Below, in pieces: positions 7,549 through 15,755 of a stretch of DNA of 64,000 nt. Positions within the stretch are counted from its first letter, which is position 1; every line of letters begins with the position of its first letter. Origin of the DNA: JACQFZ01 sp041485885 (GTDB taxonomy: Bacteria; Pseudomonadota; Gammaproteobacteria; Acidiferrobacterales; Sulfurifustaceae); contig JBGPKL010000001.1 in assembly GCA_041485885.1 (NCBI GenBank), positions 124,001 to 188,000 on the forward strand, read 5' to 3'. The notes beneath the pieces were generated by a model that did no database searches, was not told where the DNA came from, and saw only the letters and a program-made list of their open reading frames with translations. The position numbers and the translations under genes are program-made.

Positions 7549-8487
7549 CTACGACAGCATTCCTTCGACCACGCCGCACCACGCGGCCGCGAGATTAGCG
7601 CGGTCGTAGCCACCTCCGCCCATTCCGATAAAGCGTCCGTGACAGAGTTCACGCGCGAGCGCACCGAGGCGCTCAGCAGCGTAATGGTGCGCATCGGGCG
7701 TAAAGCGCATGTGCGTCAACGGATCGCCCGCGACACTGTCGGCACCTGCTTGCAGGATCACGAAGTCAGGACGGCCCCGGCGTACGAATTCCTCGACCTG
7801 CGGCCAAACCGCGTGAAACGCGCTGTCGTTCGCTCCCGGAGGTAGCGGGATATTTAGCTTCGTGTCTTTGGCGAGCCCGATGCCGGTTTCATTCGCGGCG
7901 CCGGTGCCCGGATACAAGAACCGGCCGTCCTCATGGATGTCGGCGACGACGACGTCCGGATCGTCCTCGAAGCCGTAGTAAACCCCGTCGCCGTGATGCG
8001 CGTCGATGTCGACATAAGCGACGCGCCTCAGGCCGTGCTCCGCGCGCAGCCACTCGATCAACACGCCAATGTCGTTGAACACGCAAAAACCCGCCGCGCC
8101 GTCGCGACGCGCGTGGTGCAGGCCGGCGATCGGGATGAACGCCGACTCGCAACGTCGCTCAAGGATCGCGCGGCCGGCGTCGAGGACGGAGCCGACGACC
8201 GTCAGCCCCGCTTCGAATACTCCCGGAAACGCAGGCGTGTCCCCCGCGTCGAGGTAACCTTCGCCGGTCGCGGATTGTCGTTTCACTTGCTCGACGTACG
8301 AGCCCACGTGGAAGCGCAGTAGCTCGTCCGGCACGCACGTCACCGGGCTCGCCAGCTCTACGCGCCGATCGAGTCCTCGGCGTGTTAGTTCCCGCCAGAA
8401 TGCCTCGAGGCGGTCCGGCCCGAACGGATGACCTTCGGGAAATCCGTAAGTCCCGAGCGCCGGACCGTAGTAAACGCGTACCGTCAT
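7549..8487 (-). CDS. Histone-deacetylase-family (AcuC-like) deacetylase
   Basis: Zn-dependent amidohydrolase of the bacterial class II HDAC / acetylpolyamine amidohydrolase superfamily. Visible features: H124-H125 in GLHHARRDG, the zinc-ligand block YVDIDAHHGDGV with D162 and H164, the third ligand D250 in QAGADS, and a C-terminal GGGGYD carrying the catalytic tyrosine. At 312 residues it is the normal length for the bacterial branch. Its substrate could be an acetylated lysine, a polyamine or another small amide. It has no operon partner: upstream lies the repeat at 8547-8640, and downstream it converges on the diguanylate cyclase gene. Confidence 0.9.
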   Translation of the reverse strand: MTVRVYYGPALGTYGFPEGHPFGPDRLEAFWRELTRRGLDRRVELASPVTCVPDELLRFHVGSYVEQVKRQSATGEGYLDAGDTPAFPGVFEAGLTVVGSVLDAGRAILERRCESAFIPIAGLHHARRDGAAGFCVFNDIGVLIEWLRAEHGLRRVAYVDIDAHHGDGVYYGFEDDPDVVVADIHEDGRFLYPGTGAANETGIGLAKDTKLNIPLPPGANDSAFHAVWPQVEEFVRRGRPDFVILQAGADSVAGDPLTHMRFTPDAHHYAAERLGALARELCHGRFIGMGGGGYDRANLAAAWCGVVEGMLS

Positions 8488-8546
8488 CGGGGCATTGTAT
8501 CGGGCGAGCGTGCGAAATGTTTACAGTGGCTCTCTAGCAGGATGCT

Positions 8547-8640
8547 GGAAAAGTCCGTCCTGGACTTTTCCAACTCGCTTCGCCGCGTTGCATGTCCGCG
8601 GCTCGCTCCATTTTTCAAACATGTCGTGTTCGAAAAATGG
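8547..8640. repeat. Palindromic intergenic element with two hairpins
   Basis: First an exact inverted repeat GGAAAAGTCC / GGACTTTTCC (8547-8556 and 8562-8571, 5-base loop), then about 36 bp later CCATTTTTC / GAAAAATGG (8608-8616 and 8632-8640). The element lies in the gap between the deacetylase gene and a membrane-protein gene. The layout resembles short dispersed palindromic repeats of proteobacteria; I see only this copy in the window. It could also act as a bidirectional transcription barrier. Confidence 0.6.
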
Positions 8641-8658
8641 CGGTCGCTCCCTTGACCG

Positions 8659-9471
8659 CTAGCGCGCGCTCGGCGACGGGAAGACCTCGCGGTAACTGCA
8701 AACCGTCGCGGCGACGAAGGCGGGTAACGCGATCAGCCCTACGGAGAAGAGTAGGAGGTAACCCAAGATACCGGAGAAACCAAATGCCGCAACGATAAGG
8801 ACATAGAGGAGCGCGAACGGACCCGCCAAGGCGAGGAAAGCGAACGGCTGTCGCGCGCAAGCGGCAAAGCTGTCTCCGATTCCGGTCATCGGATCTCGCC
8901 CGCCGAGCATCGTTCGGTGTACGGCGTAGAGCAGCCCCATGAGGAGCAGCACGTGGAGTATCGCGGCCCCGATCAGACCGAGCGCGATCGACCACAGCGG
9001 AGCGGCGTGGCGTGCCGACGCGGTCAGCAAGATTCTTAGCGAGCCGAGGCCGAAGAGATGTTCGACGATGAACATCAGCACGACCAATCCGAGAGTGACT
9101 ATCCCGAGCAGCACGCTGGGGTAGACTCGCTTTTCATCGACGATGGCGCTGACAAGCGCACGACCCGGACGCGTAATCCAGCGGTGAACCGCCGTTTCCC
9201 CCGCTGATGGTGCGGTAAACTTCGCGTTGTCGGCGCTGAGCAACGCCCCAGCGAGTAGTATCGGCGAGAGCAGCAACACCAGTAGCGGACCGGCGAACGG
9301 AACGCGGGCGAGCACCACCGCGGGCAACAGATACAGAATCGCCATACCGATCCATAGCGGCGCGTCTCGGCGTAACTCCGCCAGCCCGCAGCGACTCCAG
9401 CGAAAACCGCGAATGAGTTGCGCACCCACGGTTTCCGACACCGCTACTTCCGACCTTTGGCTACGCGCCAT
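8659..9471 (-). CDS. Six-helix inner-membrane protein, BPSS1780-like
   Basis: A 270-residue protein with six hydrophobic stretches: APLWIGMAILYLLPAVV, GPLLVLLLSPILLAGALL, VLLGIVTLGLVVLMFIVE, WSIALGLIGAAILHVLLL, AFLALAGPFALLYVLIV, and LGYLLLFSVGLIALPAFV. The pattern of an N-terminal 'gW..G...L+rdaPLWIG' segment before the first helix recalls the BPSS1780-type membrane family of beta/gammaproteobacteria. That family has no known function. I chose the ATG at 9471 because GGGGAGGA lies just upstream; a start at 9504 would add 11 residues with no ribosome-binding site. It stands alone, downstream of nothing on its strand. Confidence 0.75.
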   Translation of the reverse strand: MARSQRSEVAVSETVGAQLIRGFRWSRCGLAELRRDAPLWIGMAILYLLPAVVLARVPFAGPLLVLLLSPILLAGALLSADNAKFTAPSAGETAVHRWITRPGRALVSAIVDEKRVYPSVLLGIVTLGLVVLMFIVEHLFGLGSLRILLTASARHAAPLWSIALGLIGAAILHVLLLMGLLYAVHRTMLGGRDPMTGIGDSFAACARQPFAFLALAGPFALLYVLIVAAFGFSGILGYLLLFSVGLIALPAFVAATVCSYREVFPSPSAR

Positions 9472-9589
9472 TACGGTCCTCCCCACCAAAAACGCGGGTA
9501 TCATACTCGGTCGCGGGTGAATTCATAAAGCGCGCCGACGAAACCTTCCCAGGGTGGGAAGCGGACGTTCGCCGGTATGAAGGTGGAAC

Positions 9590-10042
9590 TTAGAAGCGCT
9601 TGATAACCCAACTGGGGGCGATAATGTCAGGCTCGAGGTCGCTGTGCCGAGTGTTGCCCCGCTCGTCGTAAATCAGGTAATACGGCGGCCCTTTGGCTGG
9701 AATAACTTTGATCATGTAGAGCTGCCCGTTGTACCGATACTCTTCGTGTATCTCGGTCCCCTCGGAGGTAATGGCGATATCCGGTTCGAACGCATCGTTG
9801 CCGCGCCCGGGTGTCGGAGCCGAACTTTGTTCCGGCGGCGGTGGCGGTGGGGCCGGTGCGGGGCGAGTGCCGTCGGCGGCGCTAACTAAATCGCAAGCAC
9901 CGAGCAACGCGAAACAGAGCGGGAGACGCGTGAGAGCGCGTACAACGGCGTTGCCGACGACGCGAGAGAATGCGACATCTTCCGGAATCAACATACGCGC
10001 GACTCTCTTCGTCAGGGCATAATGGCGATTCGACGTTTCCAT
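9590..10042 (-). CDS. DUF2782-type exported protein
   Basis: The C-terminal 75 residues (EPDIAITSEGTEIHEEYR onward, then GQLYMIKVIPAKGPPYYL and APSWVIKRF) match the small DUF2782 family that often lies near polA in gammaproteobacteria. Before this is a signal-peptide-like segment (LPLCFALLGACDLVSAADG) and a Pro/Ala linker with six prolines in a row. LGAC could be a lipobox, or VSA-AD a signal peptidase I site. The start is uncertain: ATG at 10042 or at 9994, neither with a strong ribosome-binding site. It is divergent from polA. Function unknown. Confidence 0.8.
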   Translation of the reverse strand: METSNRHYALTKRVARMLIPEDVAFSRVVGNAVVRALTRLPLCFALLGACDLVSAADGTRPAPAPPPPPPEQSSAPTPGRGNDAFEPDIAITSEGTEIHEEYRYNGQLYMIKVIPAKGPPYYLIYDERGNTRHSDLEPDIIAPSWVIKRF

Positions 10043-10185
10043 ACCGAACTAAGATTCAACCAGGACTCAGATCAAGGCAGTACCGAATTCGATCAAGTCG
10101 ACGAACCACGTCATGACTGTTGAAAATTTTCTTCGATGACCGGCCTTCAAAATCGCAGGATGCGTCCCTGTGTGACACCTGATTC

Positions 10186-12981
10186 GTGACTCGGCAAGAT
10201 CCGTTTGTAAAATTCGCGGCTACCGGCACGGCACGTCCCGCGCTAACGCCGGAAGACCCCGCTGCGCCGACGGCTTCTAGCGGCAGCGACCGCCTAGTGC
10301 TGGTCGATGGATCATCTTATCTGTACCGCGCGTTCCATGCCATGCCGAACCTCACAAACTCGCGCCACGAGCCGACCGGCGCGATTTACGGCGTGACGAA
10401 CATGTTACGTAAACTCGTTTCCGACTACGACCCGGCATACGCCGCCGTGGTGTTCGACGCGAAGGGTAAGACATTCCGCGACGATGTGTTTCCGGAATAT
10501 AAAGCCAATCGCGCGCCGATGCCGGACGAGCTTTCGGCTCAAATCGAAGCGATACACGCGATCGTGCGAGCCCTCGGATTTCCGCTGCTACAAATAGAAA
10601 ATGTCGAAGCGGACGACGTGATCGGGACTCTGGCGCGCCGTGCGTCCGAGCAAGGAATGCGCACGCTGGTATCGACCGGAGACAAGGACATGGCGCAACT
10701 GGTCGATGAGCACGTCGTATTGGTGAACACCATGACCGATACGATCTACGATCGTGCCGCGGTCGTCGACAAGTTCGGCGTGCCGCCGGAGCGTATCGTC
10801 GACTATCTCGCGCTGGTCGGCGACTCGGTCGACAACATCCCAGGCGTGTCGGGCGTCGGTCCGAAAACCGCGGCGAAGTGGCTGCAGCAGTACGGTTCGC
10901 TCGATGACGTCGTGAAGCATGTCGGCGAGATCGGCGGCAAAGTGGGCGAGAACCTGCGTGCTGGGCTCGCGACGCTGCCACTGGCTCGGGCTCTCGCAAC
11001 CCTCAAGTGCGACGTGGAGCTTCCGGTCGGCCCGGCCGATTTAAAGCGTCTGTCTCCGGACGCGCCACGCCTGCGCGAGCTGTATACACGGTTGGAGTTC
11101 AAAAACTGGCTCGCGGAGCTCGGCGGCGTGAATCGAGCCGAGGAGATCCAACCCGAGCCGACGGCACCGATAGCGACGCGCTATGACACGATTTTCACGG
11201 AGCTTGAGCTCGACGCATGGATCTCGCGACTTACGGCGGCGCCACTTTTTTCCATTGACACGGAAACGAGCGCTACCGATGCACAGCGCGCCGAGCTTAT
11301 CGGGGTTTCGTTTGCCGATCGAGTCGGGTGCGGCGCTTATGTGCCGCTGGGTCACGCCTACCCAGGCGTGCCGGCGCAGATATCTCGCGAGCGCGCACTC
11401 GAAAAGCTGAAGCCGTTGCTTGAGGACGCGACGCGCCTGAAGGTCGGTCACAATCTCAAATATCACATGCAGGTGCTCGCGCGTTGCGGCGTGAGGCTCT
11501 CCGGCATCGCCCATGACACCATGCTCGAATCCTACGTGCTCGATTCGACCGCCTCGCGTCACGACGTGGACAGTCTCGCGCTCAAGTATCTCGGCTACAA
11601 AACGATCACGTACGAGGACGTCACCGGGAAGGGTAAGGCGCAGATCAACTTCCGCGACGTGCCGATCGAGCAGGCGGCGGCCTATGCGGCCGAGGACGCC
11701 GATGTGACGTTGCGGCTGCACGAACGCTTGTGGCCGCGGCTGAGCGAGAACGAGGCGCTCGCGCGGCTCTATACGGAGATCGAGCTGCCGCTCGCGCCGG
11801 TGCTCGCGCGGATGGAAAGCGCGGGCGTGCGCATCGACGTCGAGATGTTACGCGCGCAAAGCGCCGAGATCGCACGCCGGCTGCTCGAGATCGAGCGCGA
11901 AGCGCACTCGGCCGCGGGGCAACCGTTCAATCTCGATTCGCCGAAGCAGATCCAAGAGATCCTGTTCCAAAAACTGAAGCTTCCGGTGCTGCGCAAGACG
12001 CCAACCGGGCAGCCATCGACGAATGAGGACGTACTCGCGGAGCTTGCGCTCGACTACACCTTGCCACGCCTGCTTCTCGAGCATCGCAGCTTCGCGAAGC
12101 TCAAGTCGACGTATATCGACAAGCTGCCGGAGATGATCAACCCCGTGACCGGGCGCGTGCACACCTGCTATCACCAAGCGGTCGCGGCGACCGGTCGGCT
12201 GTCTTCCGCCGATCCGAATCTGCAGAACATCCCGATCCGCACGCCCGAAGGTCGGCGTATTCGCCAAGCGTTCGTGCCGGAACCTGGGTATCGCATCGTA
12301 TCAGCCGACTACTCGCAGATTGAGCTTCGGATCGTGGCGCATCTTTCCGGCGATGCCGGCCTCATCCGCGCATTTGCCGAGGACGCCGATATTCATCGCG
12401 CTACGGCGGCGGAAGTGTTCGGCGTGGCACCCGAGGCGGTGACGCACGACATGCGGCGCAACGCGAAGGTCATCAACTTCGGTCTCATATACGGTATGTC
12501 CGCGTTTGGTCTTTCGCGTCAGCTGAAGATCGATCGTGGGGCGGCGCAGGACTATGTGGACCGGTACTTTGCGCGTTACCCGGCGGTGAAAGCGTTCATG
12601 GACGGCACACGCGATCAGGCTCGGCGCCAGGGTTACGTCGAGACTCTGTTTGGCCGGCGGCTATATCTCACCGATATCAACGCCGCAAATGTGACCCGGC
12701 GCCAGGCCGCGGAACGAGCGGCCATCAACGCGCCGATGCAAGGTACCGCCGCCGATCTCATCAAGCGCGCCATGATTAAGGTCGACGACTGGATTCAGTC
12801 GAGCCATGCGCCCGCACGTATGATCATGCAGGTTCACGATGAACTCGTGCTCGAAGTGGCCGAGCACGCTGTCTCTAAGGCCGTCGACTCTTTGCGCGAA
12901 TGCATGATCCGGGTTGCCGAGCTTGCCGTCCCGCTGGTAGTCGGCGTTGGAGTAGGGGATAATTGGGATCAGGCGCACTGA
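10186..12981 (+). CDS. polA: DNA polymerase I
   Basis: Fills gaps and removes RNA primers during replication and repair. All three domains are present: the 5'-3' exonuclease (LVLVDGSSYLYRAFHAMP from about residue 37, then GDSVDNIPGVSGVGPKTA), the 3'-5' proofreading domain (FSIDTETSATDAQRAELIG near 350, with DTE intact), and the polymerase domain (ADYSQIELRIVAHLSGD near 708, FGLIYGMSAFGLSRQL near 765, MQVHDELVLEV near 880). The reading frame starts at a GTG and carries about 36 residues before the point where PolA proteins normally begin; no ATG lies between, so either the extension is real or a rarer start is used. A rho-independent terminator follows at 13132-13169. Confidence 0.97.
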   Translation: MTRQDPFVKFAATGTARPALTPEDPAAPTASSGSDRLVLVDGSSYLYRAFHAMPNLTNSRHEPTGAIYGVTNMLRKLVSDYDPAYAAVVFDAKGKTFRDDVFPEYKANRAPMPDELSAQIEAIHAIVRALGFPLLQIENVEADDVIGTLARRASEQGMRTLVSTGDKDMAQLVDEHVVLVNTMTDTIYDRAAVVDKFGVPPERIVDYLALVGDSVDNIPGVSGVGPKTAAKWLQQYGSLDDVVKHVGEIGGKVGENLRAGLATLPLARALATLKCDVELPVGPADLKRLSPDAPRLRELYTRLEFKNWLAELGGVNRAEEIQPEPTAPIATRYDTIFTELELDAWISRLTAAPLFSIDTETSATDAQRAELIGVSFADRVGCGAYVPLGHAYPGVPAQISRERALEKLKPLLEDATRLKVGHNLKYHMQVLARCGVRLSGIAHDTMLESYVLDSTASRHDVDSLALKYLGYKTITYEDVTGKGKAQINFRDVPIEQAAAYAAEDADVTLRLHERLWPRLSENEALARLYTEIELPLAPVLARMESAGVRIDVEMLRAQSAEIARRLLEIEREAHSAAGQPFNLDSPKQIQEILFQKLKLPVLRKTPTGQPSTNEDVLAELALDYTLPRLLLEHRSFAKLKSTYIDKLPEMINPVTGRVHTCYHQAVAATGRLSSADPNLQNIPIRTPEGRRIRQAFVPEPGYRIVSADYSQIELRIVAHLSGDAGLIRAFAEDADIHRATAAEVFGVAPEAVTHDMRRNAKVINFGLIYGMSAFGLSRQLKIDRGAAQDYVDRYFARYPAVKAFMDGTRDQARRQGYVETLFGRRLYLTDINAANVTRRQAAERAAINAPMQGTAADLIKRAMIKVDDWIQSSHAPARMIMQVHDELVLEVAEHAVSKAVDSLRECMIRVAELAVPLVVGVGVGDNWDQAH

Positions 12982-13073
12982 GTGGCGCAGTTCTTGTGGG
13001 AACCGGCGAATTGTGAGGTGAACCATATGGAAGTGGTTTGGTCTACTGAATTGAACGGTTGCTAGATCGTTCT

Positions 13074-13169
13074 CCCCGCTCCTCCTCCCTGAGCGGGGAA
13101 GTTCCGGAACCTTGTTCCGGAACGTTGTTAGGCCCCGGACTCTCTCCCCTTGTTTCCGGGGCTTTTTTT
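13074..13169 (+). terminator. Hairpin plus rho-independent terminator after polA
   Basis: A first hairpin CCCCGCT / AGCGGGG (13074-13080 and 13092-13098) is followed by tandem TTCCGGAA-type palindromes and then a clear terminator: stem GCCCCGGA / TCCGGGGC (13132-13139 and 13155-13162) followed by seven T (13163-13169). The T run places the termination on the plus strand, behind polA. Confidence 0.85.
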
Positions 13170-13260
13170 GTCCCGCTTCCGGAGAAAAATTGACCCGGCT
13201 TCTCGCCCTTTGGTATAAGGCGGCCTCCTTCGCGCAATGATCTCGTCTCTGGGGGAATGA

Positions 13261-13881
13261 ATGTCGTCACGCGTTACTGCTTCTTTGGCCATTGCCGTCG
13301 TCGGGGCGATGTTGGCTGCGACCGCCCAAGCGGACGTAAATGGAAATCCAGCGGCGGGTAAAGCGAAGGCCGTCACGTGCGCGGGTTGTCACGGTGTCGA
13401 CGGCAACGGCGGTGCAGATCCGTCCTGGCCCAAACTCGCCGGCCAGATTCCGGAATATCTCGTGGCGCAACTTGTGGCATTCAAGACCGGCGTGCGAAAG
13501 AATCCGATCATGAACGGTATAGCGGCACCGCTTAAGGTGCAGGAGATGAGGGATCTTGCTGCCTACTTCGCGAGCCAGACACTGCGACCGGGAGCGGCCA
13601 CCAATAAGGAGTTTGTGCTCGCCGGTAAGCGTCTGTATCGCGGAGGGAATGCCGAGACGGGAGTGCCGGCGTGTATGAGCTGTCATGGGCCATCCGGGCA
13701 TGGGATTCCGCCGCGTTTCCCGCGTGTAACCGGGCAGAACGCGCCGTACACCGAGCGGCAGTTAGTCGATTTCAAGGCGAGCCGGCGAATCGACAACGAC
13801 GGCATCATGACGCGCGTTGCGTTTCGCATGTCCGAGGGCGAAATTCGAGCTGCTTCGGAGTACATGGCCGGCTTGCACTAA
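13261..13881 (+). CDS. Dihaem cytochrome c4
   Basis: A 206-residue periplasmic electron carrier, likely feeding a haem-copper oxidase. It has a cleavable signal peptide (IAVVGAMLAATAQA, cut near residue 24) and two haem-c sites: C40-AGC-H44 in CAGCHGVDG and C138-MSC-H142 in CMSCHGPSG. Likely axial methionines are M84 (NPIMNGIA) and M183 (DGIMTRVA), giving two homologous halves as in cytochrome c4. The gene is close behind polA, an arrangement I recall from Pseudomonas, but the polA terminator separates the transcripts here. Confidence 0.9.
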   Translation: MSSRVTASLAIAVVGAMLAATAQADVNGNPAAGKAKAVTCAGCHGVDGNGGADPSWPKLAGQIPEYLVAQLVAFKTGVRKNPIMNGIAAPLKVQEMRDLAAYFASQTLRPGAATNKEFVLAGKRLYRGGNAETGVPACMSCHGPSGHGIPPRFPRVTGQNAPYTERQLVDFKASRRIDNDGIMTRVAFRMSEGEIRAASEYMAGLH

Positions 13882-14054
13882 GGGCATCGCTCGACCCGGC
13901 GTCAGGCCGCACAGCGGAATTATCGGGTCGTGCTGCCGCGCTCGGGCATGTGCCGCCGGTCGGTGACACCCGGCGGCGGCGGCTTCATGTGGTGCCTGCC
14001 GGCTCTTGTTTAGATCACCCCTTCAATTCAATACGTTATTCTCGACGTCCCCCG

Positions 14055-14070
14055 TGGCACGAGTATTGCT
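14055..14070 (+). promoter_or_regulatory. Sigma-54 (-24/-12) promoter
   Basis: TGGCACG-AGTA-TTGCT matches the sigma-54 consensus TGGCACG-N4-TTGC(A/T) at every fixed position, with GG and GC in the right register. It points to the small gene that starts at 14145, about 75 bp downstream. Just upstream, 14026-14038 fits the IHF consensus with one mismatch. An inverted repeat GCCGCCGG / CCGGCGGC (13952-13959 and 13970-13977) lies where an enhancer-binding protein could bind; both of these are weaker inferences. Confidence 0.85.
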
Positions 14071-14144
14071 CCCTATTACCACCGAGAGAGCCGGGTAAAG
14101 CCGGCGAACAGCGGTGGGGCCCGAAGGGGCGAAGGAGTAAAGCG

Positions 14145-14381
14145 ATGCTTAGCCACATAGTGACCTTGGTGAACAGCTACGAGCAGAACCACGGGGTGCG
14201 CCCGAACGTGGTCTACATGAACGAGACGCACTACGGCTACCTGCGCGAAGAGCTTCCCTTTGTCCGCGACCACAACGACGTAATCGCGATCCTCGGCGTC
14301 GATATTGCTCTGAACGACGAGGCCATGAATCCGCAGGCCGCCACCGTGCGGTTTGCCTCCGAGAACATATTGGTTAGCTGA
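14145..14381 (+). CDS. Small conserved-looking protein of unknown function (sigma-54 driven)
   Basis: A 78-residue soluble protein starting MLSHIVTLVNSYEQNHG; no signal peptide, membrane segment, cysteine cluster or known motif. GAAGGAG lies just upstream of the ATG. The N-terminal helix followed by RPNVVYMNETHYGYLREEL recalls small uncharacterised proteobacterial proteins with a 'rPN.VYlN..Hy..Lr' pattern, which I remember only loosely. It is a single-gene transcript: a consensus sigma-54 promoter in front and a strong terminator 31 bp behind. Sigma-54 control suggests a role in nitrogen, motility, stress or carbon responses, but the sequence does not decide which. Confidence 0.8.
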   Translation: MLSHIVTLVNSYEQNHGVRPNVVYMNETHYGYLREELPFVRDHNDVIAILGVDIALNDEAMNPQAATVRFASENILVS

Positions 14382-14411
14382 ACTGCACGCCGTATGGCGT
14401 GCGGGGTGCAC

Positions 14412-14443
14412 AGGCCGGGCATTCGTGCCCGGCCTTTTTTTTT
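14412..14443 (+). terminator. Rho-independent terminator
   Basis: Stem GGCCGGGC / GCCCGGCC (14413-14420 and 14427-14434), six-base loop, then nine T (14435-14443). A smaller hairpin GCACGCC / GGCGTGC sits just before it. It ends the transcript of the 78-residue gene and faces the 3' end of hemL on the other strand. Confidence 0.92.
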
Positions 14444-14465
14444 CGACCAACGTTCCTCCTCAGAC

Positions 14466-15755
14466 CTAAGTTCGTTTCAACGCCGTCTCAGCGTGTGCAA
14501 GCGTCTCGGCGATATCCGTCTCCGTATGGGCGGACGAAACGAATCCCGCCTCATAGGCGGAGGGTGCGAGATAGACCCCCGCATCGAGCATGGCATGGAA
14601 AAACCGCTTGAAGCGTTCGATGTCGCACGCTATCACCTGCGCGAAGCGAGTGACTTCGGGCTCGCTGGTAAAAAAGAAGCCGAACATGCCGCCGACATGT
14701 TGGGTCGTGAGCGGTACACGCGATGCGCGAGCCCGTTCTTTCAATCCCTCGGCGAGCCGCTTCGTCTTGGCTGACAGTTGCTCGAAAAATCCCTCTTTGG
14801 CGATTTCCGTGAGTGTGGCGATACCGGCCGCCATGCCGATGGGATTTCCGGAAAGCGTGCCGGCATGAAAGATCGGTCCGTCGGGCGTGAGCCGATCCAT
14901 GATCTGCGCCCGACCACCGAAGGCCGCTACCGGCATGCCGCCGCCGACGACCTTTCCTAAGGTCGTAAGATCCGGCGTGACCCCGTAAAGGGCCTGGGCG
15001 CCACCGCGCGCAACCCGAAACCCGGTCATCACTTCATCGAAGATCAGTACGCTTCCATGGCGCGTGCATTGCTCGCGGAGCCGCTCCAGGAAACCCGGCA
15101 CCGGCGGCACGCAATTCATATTGCCGGCGACCGGTTCGACGATTGCGCAGGCGATCTCGCGACCGTACGCGCCGAACGCGCTGACGACTTGCTCGATGTT
15201 GTTGTACTCGATCGTCAGCGTGAGCTCGGCTAAAGCCTTCGGTACACCCGGCGAGCTGGGTACGCCGAGCGTCAGCGCGCTTGAGCCGGCTTTTACCAAC
15301 AGCGCGTCGGCGGAACCGTGGTAACAACCCTCGAACTTCACGATTTTGTCGCGTCCCGTAAAGCCGCGCGCGAGACGGATGGCGCTCATGGTCGCTTCCG
15401 TGCCGCTGCTCACCATGCGCACCTTCTCGATCGACGGCATAAGCGTGGAAATCAAATCCGCCATCTGCGTTTCGATCTCGGTCGGTGCGCCGAAGCTTAA
15501 ACCCCGCTCCGCGGCATCCTTCACTGCGCGCACGACGAGGGGCGGCGCGTGGCCAAGGATCGCGGGCCCCCACGAGCCGACATAGTCGATATAGCGATTG
15601 CCGTCGACGTCCCAGAGGTGGCTACCCTCGCCGCGGGCAAAGAAAACCGGATCACCGCCAACGCCTTTAAAGGCGCGCACCGCCGAGTTGACGCCACCGG
15701 CGATACGATCGCGTGCTTGCCGGTAAAGAGCAGAAGATCGAGGTCGATTCGTCAT
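14466..15755 (-). CDS. hemL: Glutamate-1-semialdehyde 2,1-aminomutase
   Basis: PLP enzyme converting glutamate-1-semialdehyde to 5-aminolevulinate, the first committed tetrapyrrole precursor of the C5 pathway. At 429 residues it is full length. The PLP lysine is K268 in TLGKVVGGGMP, preceded by IFDEVMTGFR (238-247) with the cofactor Asp, and by SSGTEATMSAIRLAR (117-131). The start ATG overlaps the stop of thiE by four bases (ATGA), and the order hemH-thiD-thiE-hemL runs without gaps, so all four are one operon. This shows that the organism makes ALA from glutamyl-tRNA and not from glycine. Confidence 0.96.
   Translation of the reverse strand: MTNRPRSSALYRQARDRIAGGVNSAVRAFKGVGGDPVFFARGEGSHLWDVDGNRYIDYVGSWGPAILGHAPPLVVRAVKDAAERGLSFGAPTEIETQMADLISTLMPSIEKVRMVSSGTEATMSAIRLARGFTGRDKIVKFEGCYHGSADALLVKAGSSALTLGVPSSPGVPKALAELTLTIEYNNIEQVVSAFGAYGREIACAIVEPVAGNMNCVPPVPGFLERLREQCTRHGSVLIFDEVMTGFRVARGGAQALYGVTPDLTTLGKVVGGGMPVAAFGGRAQIMDRLTPDGPIFHAGTLSGNPIGMAAGIATLTEIAKEGFFEQLSAKTKRLAEGLKERARASRVPLTTQHVGGMFGFFFTSEPEVTRFAQVIACDIERFKRFFHAMLDAGVYLAPSAYEAGFVSSAHTETDIAETLAHAETALKRT

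Noticed and set aside
8428..8655. Small plus-strand frame over the palindromic element
   Set aside because: The translation reflects the repeat sequence; I treat it as non-coding.
13074..13098. Third copy of the CCCTCTCCC repeat
   Set aside because: It shares C-rich/G-rich arms but the sequence CCCCGCT / AGCGGGG differs; more likely part of the polA terminator region.
13671..14144. Upstream extension of the 78-residue gene
   Set aside because: It runs through cytochrome c4 in another frame and through the sigma-54 promoter; the ATG at 14145 has the ribosome-binding site.
14071..14144. Possible riboswitch in the leader of the sigma-54 gene
   Set aside because: Several small GC stems are present but no conserved core of c-di-GMP, TPP, glutamine, SAM or other known classes was found.
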